A stretch of 48,521 nucleotides of DNA from Desulfarculales bacterium UBA702 (GTDB taxonomy: Bacteria; Desulfobacterota; Syntrophobacteria; Syntrophobacterales; Syntrophobacteraceae), in contig DBMI01000024.1 of assembly GCA_002298165.1 (NCBI GenBank), forward strand, positions 55,101-103,621, in the 5' to 3' direction. Of the stretch, positions 1 through 8,291 are shown piece after piece (position 1 is the stretch's first letter; each line of letters opens with the position of its first letter). The notes below the pieces were generated by a model. The model saw only the letters and a program-made list of their open reading frames with translations. It searched no databases and was not told the origin of the DNA. Position numbers and translations under genes: made by a program.

Positions 1-2
1 TC

Positions 3-647
3 ATCGCTCTAATTGGTCTATTCTCCTACATTGCGTTCTGGCGTGTGTTGAATGGGCCGGCCGTCGAGGTGGCTTCGATCAAGGAAACAGTAAAACCTAT
101 TTTCGAACGCATCGCCGGCTTCCTGGTTCCCAGTGACGTCATGTTCCATCCAGGTCATGCATGGGCAAGAGTAGAGAGCAACGACATCGTAACAGTCGGT
201 ATGGATGACTTTGCCGCCAAGCTGCTCGGCTCGGTAGAATCGATCTCTCTGCCCAAGGAAGGCTCAAAAGTAAAGCAGGGTTCTTTCGGATGGCTGATGA
301 AATCTGATTCCCAGGCGATCCACATGTTGTCACCAATCGAGGGTGAAGTAGTAGCAATCAATGATGATGTAATCAATTCACCGCACCTGGCACTGACAGA
401 TCCCTACGGAAAGGGCTGGCTGCTCAAGGTCAGGAACACCAATCTTACGCCGAACCTGAAGAACATGGTTCCGACCGGTATGATCGCGAAGTGGTTCGAA
501 AGCATTCGCGAGACCCTGGCCGGTCTGCAGCCTGCCAGTGCGGCCGGACTGTACCAAGACGGTGGTGAGATCGTATCGGGTCTGGCAAAGGCACTCGATC
601 CCAAGGGATGGGACGACCTTACCAGAGAGTTTTTCCTCACGAAGTAG
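3..647 (+). CDS. GcvH-like protein without lipoyl lysine (5' end outside window)
   Basis: The reading frame is open to the left edge of the window, so the gene is partial. The first codons encode a hydrophobic stretch (IALIGLFSYIAFW) that looks like the end of a membrane segment; a GTG at 45 is possible as a start but is preceded by open frame and no ribosome site. The rest has the fold signature of glycine cleavage H protein: FHPGHAWAR, then SPIEGEVVAIN and DPYGKGWLLKV. In true GcvH the lipoyl lysine lies eight residues before the proline of that SP motif; here that position is serine. A lipoate-dependent role in glycine cleavage is therefore unlikely. It precedes a close paralogue and an NrfC/NrfD-like pair in the same direction, suggesting a structural or redox-coupling role in a membrane complex. 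That role is inferred. Confidence 0.75.
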   Translation: MALIGLFSYIAFWRVLNGPAVEVASIKETVKPIFERIAGFLVPSDVMFHPGHAWARVESNDIVTVGMDDFAAKLLGSVESISLPKEGSKVKQGSFGWLMKSDSQAIHMLSPIEGEVVAINDDVINSPHLALTDPYGKGWLLKVRNTNLTPNLKNMVPTGMIAKWFESIRETLAGLQPASAAGLYQDGGEIVSGLAKALDPKGWDDLTREFFLTK

Positions 648-800
648 GGACATGGTCGCCGGGCATGCAAAGGCGGCTTGAGTGAGCAACCTTAAGAGGA
701 ATTAAATGTACACGACGGCGAGGTCAAGGGACAAACGGGAAAACGGCTGCTCAAGAAGCTTTCTCGAAATTGACCGAACCCCCAGAAAGGAGAGTGTGTG

Positions 801-1538
801 ATGGAAAGAAGAGTGAGCATACCTGATAGGTTAGCCGGAATAGTAGTTGCCGCGGCCCTGATTGTGGTCGGGTTGGGCTTCATTGCCCTTGGAGTGACCT
901 TTCTTCCCGTAGTCGGCATTCTCCTGGGCATCCCGGTGATGGCGCTTTCGGGCTATTTCCTGTTCCCCAAGGCAATCATGCTGCATAACCATGTAGCGGG
1001 ATTCCTTGTGCCGAAGGATGTAATGTTTCATCCGGGCCATGCCTGGGCAAGAATGGAAGGCAATGACATAGTAGCAATTGGGATGGATGATTTTGCAACC
1101 AAACTGCTCGGTTCGGTAGATTCGATTTCTCTGCCCAAGCCGGGATCCAAAGTAAGACAGGGTTCTTTTGGCTGGCTGATGAAATCCGAAGCACGAGCAA
1201 TTCACATGCTCTCCCCGATCGAAGGTGAAGTTGTAGCCATTAACGAGGAAGTGATCGACTCTCCTGCCCTGGCTTTTGAGGATCCGTACGGGAAAGGTTG
1301 GCTGCTCAAGGTCAGGAATAGCAATCTTACTCCCAACCTCAAGAACATGGTTCCTCCGGGAATGATCGGCAAATGGTTCGAGAACATCCGCGAAACGCTT
1401 GCCGGGATGCAGCCTGCCACCGCTGGGTCAGGGACTGGCTTGTTCCAGGATGGTGGCGAATTCGTCTCGGGCATTGCCAAGGCAATCGATCCACAGAGAT
1501 GGGACGACATTGCCAGGGAGTTCTTCCTCACGAAATAA
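801..1538 (+). CDS. Membrane-anchored GcvH-like protein without lipoyl lysine
   Basis: The protein has 245 residues. Residues about 10-60 form two hydrophobic segments (AGIVVAAALIVVGLGF and a second one), followed by a GcvH-like domain nearly identical to the preceding gene (FHPGHAWAR, SPIEGEVVAIN, DPYGKGWLLKV). The residue at the lipoyl-lysine position is alanine, so this copy is also predicted not to carry lipoate. The ATG at 801 is chosen because AGAAAGGAG at 784-792 is well spaced; a GTG at 798 is in frame directly before it. The two GcvH-like genes are separated by about 150 bp and are followed by iron-sulfur and NrfD-type genes. This suggests a duplicated, repurposed GcvH fold tethered to the inner membrane. 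GcvH homology is firm; the function is unknown. Confidence 0.8.
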   Translation: MERRVSIPDRLAGIVVAAALIVVGLGFIALGVTFLPVVGILLGIPVMALSGYFLFPKAIMLHNHVAGFLVPKDVMFHPGHAWARMEGNDIVAIGMDDFATKLLGSVDSISLPKPGSKVRQGSFGWLMKSEARAIHMLSPIEGEVVAINEEVIDSPALAFEDPYGKGWLLKVRNSNLTPNLKNMVPPGMIGKWFENIRETLAGMQPATAGSGTGLFQDGGEFVSGIAKAIDPQRWDDIAREFFLTK

Positions 1539-1597
1539 GGATGAAAACCGCCGCGAAAGCTCAACCGTGTACAACACGCGATAAGGGAAGAATACAA

Positions 1598-2527
1598 ATG
1601 AGTACAAAGCCGATGAACACACCTGAGAAAGGCGCCTCAAGCTGCAGCAGGCGCAACTTCCTGAAACTTGCCGGAATAGGAGGGGCGGTAGCCCTGAGCG
1701 ACCTGGCACATGCCTCGGAGCAAACCGCCTCTCCCGGCAAGGGAGCAAAAGGCGTCCTGGTGGATACCACCCTCTGCGTGGGCTGCAGGCAATGCGAAGA
1801 GGCCTGCAACAGCGCCAACCGGCTACCCAAACCCGACAAGGCTTTCGATGACGAATCGGCCCTTGATGAAATCCGCAAAACTTCTCCTACAGCTTACACA
1901 GTAGTCAACAGGTACAACGTCAATAATGTTTCGGTAACGAGAAAACAGCAGTGCATGCACTGTGTCGAGCCCGCCTGTTCCTCGGCGTGCATCATCTATG
2001 CAATGGAAAAGCAGCCGAACGGGGCTGTCACATACCGTGATGATCTATGTCTCGGCTGCCGCTATTGCATGGTTTCATGTCCGTTCGACATGCCCAAGTT
2101 CGAGTACTCCAAGGCTGCCCCGCTTATCAAAAAATGCCAGTTCTGCTTTGACCGCCAGGTTGAAGGTCTGCAGCCGGCATGTGTCGAGGCGTGCCCGATG
2201 GAGGCTTTGAAGTTCGGGAATCGCAATGAACTCATCGATGAAGCAAAATCACGCATTTATACACAGCCTAATAATTACATTCACCACGTCTATGGCGAGC
2301 ACGAAGCGGGCGGCACAAGCTGGCTCTACCTGGCCAACGTGCCGTTTGAAAAACTTGGCCTCCCCATGCTCAACAGCAAACCGTACCCAGAAATGACCGC
2401 CGGCGCCATGAGCACTGTTCCAATGATTATGCTGCTCTGGCCAGTGTTGCTTATGGGGTTCCATCATTTTACAAGCGGCAAGGACGATGCTCATAACGGG
2501 CATTCGAACAGCCGGCATGTACGCTAG
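1598..2527 (+). CDS. Tat-exported four-cluster ferredoxin subunit (HybA/NrfC/HmcB type)
   Basis: The 309-residue protein begins with a Tat signal (SRRNFLKLAGIGGA, about residues 16-29), so it is probably exported folded with its clusters. Four cysteine groups follow: CVGCRQCEEAC, CMHCVEPACSSAC, CLGCRYCMVSC and CQFCFDRQ...CVEAC, the usual pattern of four [4Fe-4S] clusters in electron-transfer subunits of the DmsB/HybA/NrfC family. A hydrophobic helix near the C terminus (PMIMLLWPVLLMGF) would hold it to the membrane, as in HybA. The ATG at 1598 is chosen over longer frames because it follows AAGGGAAG and puts the Tat motif near the N terminus. It lies 11 bp before an NrfD-type gene, its expected membrane partner. 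Confidence 0.9.
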   Translation: MSTKPMNTPEKGASSCSRRNFLKLAGIGGAVALSDLAHASEQTASPGKGAKGVLVDTTLCVGCRQCEEACNSANRLPKPDKAFDDESALDEIRKTSPTAYTVVNRYNVNNVSVTRKQQCMHCVEPACSSACIIYAMEKQPNGAVTYRDDLCLGCRYCMVSCPFDMPKFEYSKAAPLIKKCQFCFDRQVEGLQPACVEACPMEALKFGNRNELIDEAKSRIYTQPNNYIHHVYGEHEAGGTSWLYLANVPFEKLGLPMLNSKPYPEMTAGAMSTVPMIMLLWPVLLMGFHHFTSGKDDAHNGHSNSRHVR

Positions 2528-2538
2528 GGGGGCAAAAG

Positions 2539-3750
2539 ATGAAGAAGTTAATTCACCTGTTTATGGGCGATCCAAAGAAGATGTTCACTCCGTTCAACAT
2601 AGTGAGCGGAATAATCCTGGCAATGGGATTTACAATCATCGGCATGAGGCTGATCTACGGGATTGGCGCGGTAACGAACCTTGACCAGGACACACCGTGG
2701 GGGTTGTGGATCGGCTTCGACGTACTTTGCGGTGTCGCACTGGCCGCTGGCGGATACAGCATTGCCGCGACAACCCACCTGTTCGGGCTTCATAAGTACG
2801 AACCCCTGGTCAGGCCGGCTATTCTGACCGGGTTTCTCGGCTACGTCCTCGTCGTACTCGGGCTTGTCCTTGACCTTGGGCAGCCGTGGCGCATGCCCTT
2901 TGTGATGCTCTTCCCTCGCGGAGTCACCTCGGTACTGTTCGAAGTCGGTATGTGCGTGACCGCATACACCACGGTTCAGCTTCTCGAGTTCATTCCGGCC
3001 TTCTGGGAATGGCTTGGATTGGAAAAGGTTCGGCAGTTCTGGAGCAGGATGACCATATGGCTGGCGGCGATAGGCGTAGTGCTGAGCACCCTGCACCAGT
3101 CATCGCTCGGCTCTCTTTTCCTTATGGCTCCAACCAAACTCCACCCGCTCTGGTACTCGAATTACCTGCCGGTCTATTTCTTCGTCTCCAGCATCATAGC
3201 GGGCCTTTCCATGGTCATAGTGGAAAGTTCCGTTTCGCACAGGCTCTTTTCCTACAGACTTTCGCCGGGATCGCACTTCGACCTGGACGAGCTTACGCTA
3301 GGACTCGGCAAAGCCGCTGCCGCAGTGCTCTATGTCTACTTTTTCATAAAGCTTATCGGTCTCGCTGAAGGCGGCCACTGGAATCTTCTCAACACCACCT
3401 ACGGCTATATCTTCATCACTGAGATGATCGGCTGCATCTTTATACCGTGCATGCTCTATGTCTACGGGGTGAGAACGCAAAACGCCGGCTTTGTACGATT
3501 CGTCGGACTCTGGACCGTCCTGGGGATCATGTTCAACCGGTTCAACGTGTCGATGGTAGCTTTGAACTGGCAGCTTACTCCACATTATTATCCGAGCTGG
3601 ATGGAAATAATGTTGTCGGCTTCGCTGGTTGTCCTCGGGATCTGGGTCTTCAGGTGGATTGTCAACCGCTTGCCGATCATGTCCGACGAGATGCCCGTTG
3701 TCGGCACCAACACCCTGAAGGCACTTTGGGCGCAGGCCAAAGCACGTTAG
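2539..3750 (+). CDS. NrfD/HybB-type quinone-interacting integral membrane subunit
   Basis: This 403-residue, strongly hydrophobic protein has about ten predicted membrane helices. Its length matches the HybB/HmcC branch of the NrfD superfamily (about 390-410 residues) rather than short NrfD (about 320). Motifs such as TPWGLWIGFDVLCGVALAAGG near residue 50 and the HQSSLGSLFL stretch near residue 195 are typical of HybB. Proteins of this family exchange electrons between a periplasmic iron-sulfur subunit and the quinone pool, and some may move protons. The gene follows its ferredoxin partner by 11 bp. No catalytic molybdenum, hydrogenase or cytochrome subunit is adjacent within the window; one may lie upstream of base 1. 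Confidence 0.9.
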   Translation: MKKLIHLFMGDPKKMFTPFNIVSGIILAMGFTIIGMRLIYGIGAVTNLDQDTPWGLWIGFDVLCGVALAAGGYSIAATTHLFGLHKYEPLVRPAILTGFLGYVLVVLGLVLDLGQPWRMPFVMLFPRGVTSVLFEVGMCVTAYTTVQLLEFIPAFWEWLGLEKVRQFWSRMTIWLAAIGVVLSTLHQSSLGSLFLMAPTKLHPLWYSNYLPVYFFVSSIIAGLSMVIVESSVSHRLFSYRLSPGSHFDLDELTLGLGKAAAAVLYVYFFIKLIGLAEGGHWNLLNTTYGYIFITEMIGCIFIPCMLYVYGVRTQNAGFVRFVGLWTVLGIMFNRFNVSMVALNWQLTPHYYPSWMEIMLSASLVVLGIWVFRWIVNRLPIMSDEMPVVGTNTLKALWAQAKAR

Positions 3751-3805
3751 GGTCCTGGCTGGGGGGGATCTGGCGATCTCCCCCATTTAGAGAGGAGGAC
3801 GGATC

Positions 3806-4045
3806 ATGGAAAACAGAATAATCAACAAAATGGCGGGAATCGTGGTGGCCGCGGCCCTGATTGTGGTTGGCCTTGGCTTCATGCTCCTGGGGTTGACTAT
3901 TTTTCCTCTGGTCGGCATCCTCCCCGGCATCGCCTTTATTGCATCTGCCGCGAGCTTCCTCGGACTCGTGGCTGCCAAAGAAGAGCGCGCACTTTACTGC
4001 GTCTGGCCGCCAACTTCAGCTGAGGCGTGCATGGTTCGATGCTGA
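3806..4045 (+). CDS. Short membrane protein, copy of the GcvH-like membrane anchor
   Basis: The 79-residue product starts after a strong ribosome site (GAGGAGG at 3792-3798). Its first 55 residues closely copy the two-helix membrane anchor of the GcvH-like protein at 801-1538: both contain the identical run AGIVVAAALIVVGLGF, and the second helix is similar. The GcvH domain itself is absent and the last 22 residues (from about KEERALYC) match nothing I recognise. It may be a truncated duplicate or a genuine small subunit of the same complex. Its position 55 bp after the NrfD-type gene and its good ribosome site favour expression. Confidence 0.7.
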   Translation: MENRIINKMAGIVVAAALIVVGLGFMLLGLTIFPLVGILPGIAFIASAASFLGLVAAKEERALYCVWPPTSAEACMVRC

Positions 4046-4078
4046 TGGTGGCTTCTACATAGTCGCACACTCTCCGAA

Positions 4079-4110
4079 AACCCCTTCTCCTTGTCCCGGG
4101 AGAAGGGGTT
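4079..4110 (+). terminator. Perfect 12-bp hairpin after the membrane redox operon
   Basis: The arms AACCCCTTCTCC (4079-4090) and GGAGAAGGGGTT (4099-4110) are perfect inverted repeats around an 8-nt loop. The hairpin lies 34 bp after the last gene of the operon. There is no long T run after it, so it could be a weak terminator, an mRNA-end stabiliser or a repeat element. Confidence 0.45.
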
Positions 4111-4150
4111 CCAGGACTCGAATCGAACTCTTCCGGCAGGGAGGTTCACC

Positions 4151-4330
4151 ATGAGACCGGCAATCGAAGATCAGGCCCAGATCAAAAGCCTTTGCGAATT
4201 GATGGTTCTAAGATGCGATGAATACATGGAAATCATAGGCCGCCCCGGAAGCGGTTGGGAGGCCGATGAAATGAAGGAGGAAATCAAAGAACTGTACCTG
4301 CAGATTTCAAATTGGACCTGGAAAAACTGA
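4151..4330 (+). CDS. Small hypothetical protein (59 aa)
   Basis: The reading frame encodes a hydrophilic, mostly helical-looking 59-residue protein that starts MRPAIEDQAQIKS and ends LYLQISNWTWKN. The ATG at 4151 has a good ribosome site (GGGAGG at 4139-4144); an earlier in-frame start at 4091 would put a hairpin inside the gene and has no such site. There are no cysteine motifs, membrane segment or signal peptide. I do not recognise the family. It stands alone between the membrane redox operon and the convergent archaemetzincin gene. Confidence 0.5.
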   Translation: MRPAIEDQAQIKSLCELMVLRCDEYMEIIGRPGSGWEADEMKEEIKELYLQISNWTWKN

Positions 4331-4415
4331 TTACCCCACCCTATCTACCGCCGAATTCTCCACGGCGTGTCCAACAGGCGGGAGCCTGTACCCACCCTTA
4401 ATCCAACAGATCCGA

Positions 4416-4940
4416 TCAAAAGAGGGGGGCGATTCTGCCCATGCACTCGGGGCAGAATTCGTTACTTTTCCAGTCGATTTCTTCCATGTAGGTCGAGGAC
4501 CTCATCACGCATCCCTGGTCCTGGCAGTGAAAGAGCCCGAAGGTATGACCAAGCTCGTGTATGGCTTCCTTATAGAGGCGCTCCTGAAGAAGTTCGGGGT
4601 CTTCCGGAAGGCCGTAGAACCTGTTGTCCAGGCGATAAGAGCTGATTACAGCGCATCTGCCGTTCAACTGCGCTTCTCCGAAGACGAACGTAAGAATGGG
4701 GATGTATAGATCGAGGCTGCAAACGCCAAGCACCTTGGCGTCCTCCTGGGGAACATCCCTTTCCATTTGTTCGAGAATAGCCGAGGAATAATACTGATGC
4801 CTTTTCGGCTCGAAATAAGGGCGCGGATCGAGGTCGGTCGGAGAAATATAGGTCCGCACGGAAAAACGTGCTTCGAGTAGGGCGCGCATTCGCTCCAACT
4901 CGTGTTCAGCGGAAAAGCCAATGGGAACAAGGATAATCAT
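4416..4940 (-). CDS. amzA: Archaemetzincin-family zinc metallopeptidase
   Basis: The 174-residue length fits archaemetzincin. The C-terminal half has the family signature: HELGHTFGLFHC (HExxHxxGxxHC), then four residues and CVM, and about 16 residues later CPEC. The first histidines and glutamate bind and activate the catalytic zinc; the four cysteines bind a second, structural zinc. There is no signal peptide, so it should be cytoplasmic. Physiological substrates of bacterial archaemetzincins are unknown. The ATG at 4940 lacks a clear ribosome site, but the N terminus (MIILVPIGF) fits the family start. The gene lies alone, downstream of and codirectional with the two-component operon. Confidence 0.88.
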   Translation of the reverse strand: MIILVPIGFSAEHELERMRALLEARFSVRTYISPTDLDPRPYFEPKRHQYYSSAILEQMERDVPQEDAKVLGVCSLDLYIPILTFVFGEAQLNGRCAVISSYRLDNRFYGLPEDPELLQERLYKEAIHELGHTFGLFHCQDQGCVMRSSTYMEEIDWKSNEFCPECMGRIAPLF

Positions 4941-5100
4941 TAAGTATATTTTCGAATATGATGCGAGCTTTGTCGGAACCAGGGGCCTGGGGAATTGAGG
5001 AACGGTGAATTGGTCGCGAATCCTTCAAGTCCCAGAATCCAATAACCCTGAATTACTATAGTTTCGAATTAATCAAATAAATAAGTGCCTGAGTGTTTGC

Positions 5101-6459
5101 TTAGTATCTTAGCCCGTATTTCTTGATCTTGTTGTAAATGGTTGCCCTGTCGACATCGAGGAGTTGGGCGACCTGAGATATGTTCCCCCCCGTGCTGTTT
5201 ATGGCAAGCTGTATGTGCCGTTTCTCGACTTCCTCCAGGGTTAGAATCTTGTCCGAACCTGGCTCAGCGGTTGCCGCCAGCTTGCCGTTTATAGTGAACG
5301 GGAAGTCATGGATGGTAACCAGTGGGGGGGTCCCCACAACTATTGCCCTTTCGACTGCGTTCTGGAGTTCACGGACATTTCCAGGCCAGGAATGATTTCT
5401 AAGCATTTCCATGGCTTCCTGATCAACTCCGCTGAAAGCCTTGTTCATTGCGGTTGCGTATTTGTGCACGAAATGGCTGACCAGCAGCGGGATGTCGGCA
5501 GGCCTCTCCTTGAGGGCCGGCAGCTGAATATTGAAAACGTTGAGGCGGTAGTAGAGATCTTCCCTGAAGGTCCCTTCCTTAACAGCCTCTTCAAGGTTGC
5601 TGTTGGTTGCCGAGATGATCCTGAAATCGGCTTCGATGACCTGGTTACCACCGAGTCGCGTAAACTGCTTCGTTTCGATAACACGCAACAGGTCCATCTG
5701 TGTTTTGAGACCGATATTGCCGATTTCATCGAAAAATATAGTCCCCTTATGGGCAAGTTCGAGCTTTCCCTTACGGCGGTATTGAGCGCCGGTAAATGCT
5801 CCGCGTTCATGGCCGAACAGTTCGCTCTCGACAAGCGTATCAGGCAGAGCACCACAGTTAATGGCTATTATTGGGAAATACCTGCGCTTGCTATTTACGT
5901 GGATGGCCCTGGCCACAAGCTCCTTGCCAGTTCCCGACGGCCCCTGAATCATTATGGTGGTGTCGGTTTCAGCCACTGTCTGGATGAGCCTGAAAATCTC
6001 CTGCATCTGAGGGCTTTCCCCGATCATCTGATCCATGTAGATCAGGGAGGTAATTTCTTCCTTCAGCCGGAGGTTTTCGCGAAGGAGCCTGCGTTGCATG
6101 ACCGCGTTGCGGATCAGCCTGCTCAGGTCGTCGGGGTCTATTGGCTTTATTATATAGTCGTATGCGCCTTGCTTGAGGGCCTGAACCGCGGTATCCACCG
6201 AGGCGTATGCAGTCATTATTATGACCACGATCTGCTGATCTATTTCCCTCAAACGCCGCTGGAGCTCTATCCCGTCCATCCCCGGCATCTTTATATCGAG
6301 CAGGACGATGTCGAAGCTGAATTCGGGCAACTTATCGAGCGCTTCCATCGCGCCGGAGGCGGTTTGAACCTGGTAACCCTCCTGGGTGAACCAGTTCTTA
6401 AGAGAGTCCCGCACCACCTGCTCGTCATCGACGATGAGCAATGAAACCTGTTCGGCCAT
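5101..6459 (-). CDS. Sigma-54-dependent response regulator, NtrC family
   Basis: The 452-residue protein has the complete three-domain layout. A receiver domain occupies about residues 5-120, with the acidic pocket DDE at 11-13 and phospho-acceptor Asp55 in LLDIKMPG. The AAA+ domain follows with Walker A GPSGTGKE, the sigma-54-contacting GAFTGA loop and Walker B FFDEIGNI. A Fis-type helix-turn-helix at the C terminus (QVAQLLDVDRATIYNKIKKYG) binds enhancers. It should activate sigma-54 promoters when phosphorylated. It is the last gene of a three-gene unit behind two paralogous haem-motif kinases (60-bp gap), its likely phosphodonors. Targets cannot be read from the window, but the divergent cytochrome genes are candidates. 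Confidence 0.96.
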   Translation of the reverse strand: MAEQVSLLIVDDEQVVRDSLKNWFTQEGYQVQTASGAMEALDKLPEFSFDIVLLDIKMPGMDGIELQRRLREIDQQIVVIIMTAYASVDTAVQALKQGAYDYIIKPIDPDDLSRLIRNAVMQRRLLRENLRLKEEITSLIYMDQMIGESPQMQEIFRLIQTVAETDTTIMIQGPSGTGKELVARAIHVNSKRRYFPIIAINCGALPDTLVESELFGHERGAFTGAQYRRKGKLELAHKGTIFFDEIGNIGLKTQMDLLRVIETKQFTRLGGNQVIEADFRIISATNSNLEEAVKEGTFREDLYYRLNVFNIQLPALKERPADIPLLVSHFVHKYATAMNKAFSGVDQEAMEMLRNHSWPGNVRELQNAVERAIVVGTPPLVTIHDFPFTINGKLAATAEPGSDKILTLEEVEKRHIQLAINSTGGNISQVAQLLDVDRATIYNKIKKYGLRY

Positions 6460-6519
6460 TTCTAATGAAACTCCAGTCTCTTGTTTGGTGTTGCCAGACG
6501 ATTCCCGGGGGATCGCAAG

Positions 6520-8211
6520 TTATAGACCGTAAATCATGGATTCATTATAGAACACGGGTTCACGATCATTGACAACTCGTTTTTTCTTTCTCGGCAAGGT
6601 TATTATGAAGGCCGCGCCCTTCCCCGGCTCAGATTCTACTTCTATCCTGCCTTCGTGACCAAGAACTATTCCGTAGGCGACCGAAAGACCAAGGCCTACA
6701 CCATGTACCTCCTCCTTGGTGCTGAAGAAAGGCTCGAATATGTGCGGCTGTATTTCCTTTGGGATACCCTTACCGGTATCCTCGACCCGGATTCGTATCG
6801 AGTCCTCCCTGGGCACATCCTCGGTTTTCACTGTGAGCATGCCGCCCCGGTTCATGGCTTCCGAGGCATTGATGAGAAGCGCTACCAGCACCTGCTGAAT
6901 CTGATTTGCATTGCCTATCAGGTACGGGTCCTTTGCCTCCAGTTTCTTGACCGAAGATAGATGGTTCACTTCGAAATTGAGCTTGGTGATGAAAAGGCTT
7001 TTGTTGATAAGATCGTGCAGGTTGACCTTTTCGAAAAGAAAATCAGGGCTCTGTGAGAAATGGAGGAGATTTTTGACTATGTTTCCGCAGCGTTTTACCT
7101 CATTTACAATAATATTGAGCTGCTCGGCAGCCAGCTCCCTTTCCTTTTCCGTCATGGGATGAGAGCTGATTTGCCGGCTGAGAAGCTTCGTATAAGTGAG
7201 AATCCCGCCGAGAGGATTATTGATTTCGTGGGCCATGTTGGCGGCAAGCTTTCCCATGGATGCCATTTTGGCTACATGAATCATTTTTCGGGAAAGTTCG
7301 GCATTTTCAGCTTCCACTCTCCTGAGATTATTGACCATGCTGTTAAAAGAACCCGCCAGATCGGCTATTTCGTCGTTTCCCTTTACTTGGACAAAGAAAT
7401 CCAGGTTACCTTTTCTGACTTCGCGAGTTCCCTCCGAGAGTTTGTCGACGCGCTTATGCACCATTAGCCAGATGAAAAGGCCGGCAAAAAGTTCGATGAT
7501 ACAAATCGCGCCTACCGAGTAGAAGATCATCTGCATACGGCTTTCGCTGATGTTCTGATCCACCTGTGCAAGACTCATTTTCGAATCGAGCACCCCGAGG
7601 ATCTTCTGCTCGGAGGGCGGCGGGTGGCATTCGGGGGCCGCACAGGAAGCTTCATTCCGGATCGGGTTTATTACCGCCAGGACTCGATAACCGTCCGGGG
7701 ATGAAAAAATGCGTGGCCGCGTGGTTTCCGGAATATATTCGAGAGGCCTTTCGGTGCTATGGCAGACGATACACTGCTCTGCCTTCACATCGGCTTCCTG
7801 CCCCAGATCCTTTTCGCTGGTGCTGAAAGCGACTGACCCGTTCTTGTTGTAAATACGAATGCCCTCGACACCCGTCTGGTTACCCAGCGTCCTGATGATC
7901 TGGGCAACATCTTCCTTGCGATTAAGCAGCATACTATAATGGACCGAACCTTCGATGAGGTCGTTGGCTCGCTTTGCGTTGCTGAGTATCTCCTGCATCA
8001 GGTGATCTGAACTGGCGCGGATAATGAAAGTGGTAAGAGAGACAAATACAACCGTGCTGATGAGCAAAAGCAGCGAGAAAAGCCTGAATGCAAGTGATTT
8101 CGTTACCTTAGGAACGACTGCCCACAAGCGCTCAACCGGCTGTTCCTCCCACCAGTCCCCTTCCCTTTCCAGCACCGCCATTCGCTGGGTATCAGAGTCT
8201 TGATTTCCCAT
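6520..8211 (-). CDS. Membrane sensor histidine kinase with c-type haem motif in periplasmic domain
   Basis: The layout is: hydrophilic N terminus, membrane helix (LAFRLFSLLLLISTVVF), periplasmic sensor domain, second helix (GAICIIELFAGLFIWLMV), HAMP, HisKA with MAHEINNPLGG, and HATPase with N and G boxes (VEDTGKGIP, GVGLGLSVAYGIV). The sensor domain has CIVCH, a canonical c-type haem site, and some 50 residues later CAAPECH (CX4CH), which might hold a second haem or metal. A redox or gas sensor is therefore likely. ATG 8211 is preferred; a TTG at 8271 would add 20 residues. It lies between a paralogous kinase and an NtrC-type regulator in the same direction. Confidence 0.92.
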   Translation of the reverse strand: MGNQDSDTQRMAVLEREGDWWEEQPVERLWAVVPKVTKSLAFRLFSLLLLISTVVFVSLTTFIIRASSDHLMQEILSNAKRANDLIEGSVHYSMLLNRKEDVAQIIRTLGNQTGVEGIRIYNKNGSVAFSTSEKDLGQEADVKAEQCIVCHSTERPLEYIPETTRPRIFSSPDGYRVLAVINPIRNEASCAAPECHPPPSEQKILGVLDSKMSLAQVDQNISESRMQMIFYSVGAICIIELFAGLFIWLMVHKRVDKLSEGTREVRKGNLDFFVQVKGNDEIADLAGSFNSMVNNLRRVEAENAELSRKMIHVAKMASMGKLAANMAHEINNPLGGILTYTKLLSRQISSHPMTEKERELAAEQLNIIVNEVKRCGNIVKNLLHFSQSPDFLFEKVNLHDLINKSLFITKLNFEVNHLSSVKKLEAKDPYLIGNANQIQQVLVALLINASEAMNRGGMLTVKTEDVPREDSIRIRVEDTGKGIPKEIQPHIFEPFFSTKEEVHGVGLGLSVAYGIVLGHEGRIEVESEPGKGAAFIITLPRKKKRVVNDREPVFYNESMIYGL

Positions 8212-8291
8212 TTGAATTTGAACCCCTGCTTTCAGAGAAACCACTTTAGCATGCGCTTGAAAATGATTCAAAAACTTCCGATGAAGGAGAA

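Noticed and set aside
1373..1597. 75-residue N-terminal extension of the Tat ferredoxin
   Set aside because: It overlaps the GcvH-like gene and would bury the Tat signal; ATG 1598 has a ribosome site.
4079..4150. tRNA-like sequence (GGTTCC...TCGAATCGAAC)
   Set aside because: Only a T-arm-like fragment; no acceptor stem, D arm or anticodon arm can be folded.
5308..6444. Long plus-strand frame (378 codons) across the NtrC regulator
   Set aside because: It is antisense to a complete sigma-54 regulator and shows no domain resemblance.
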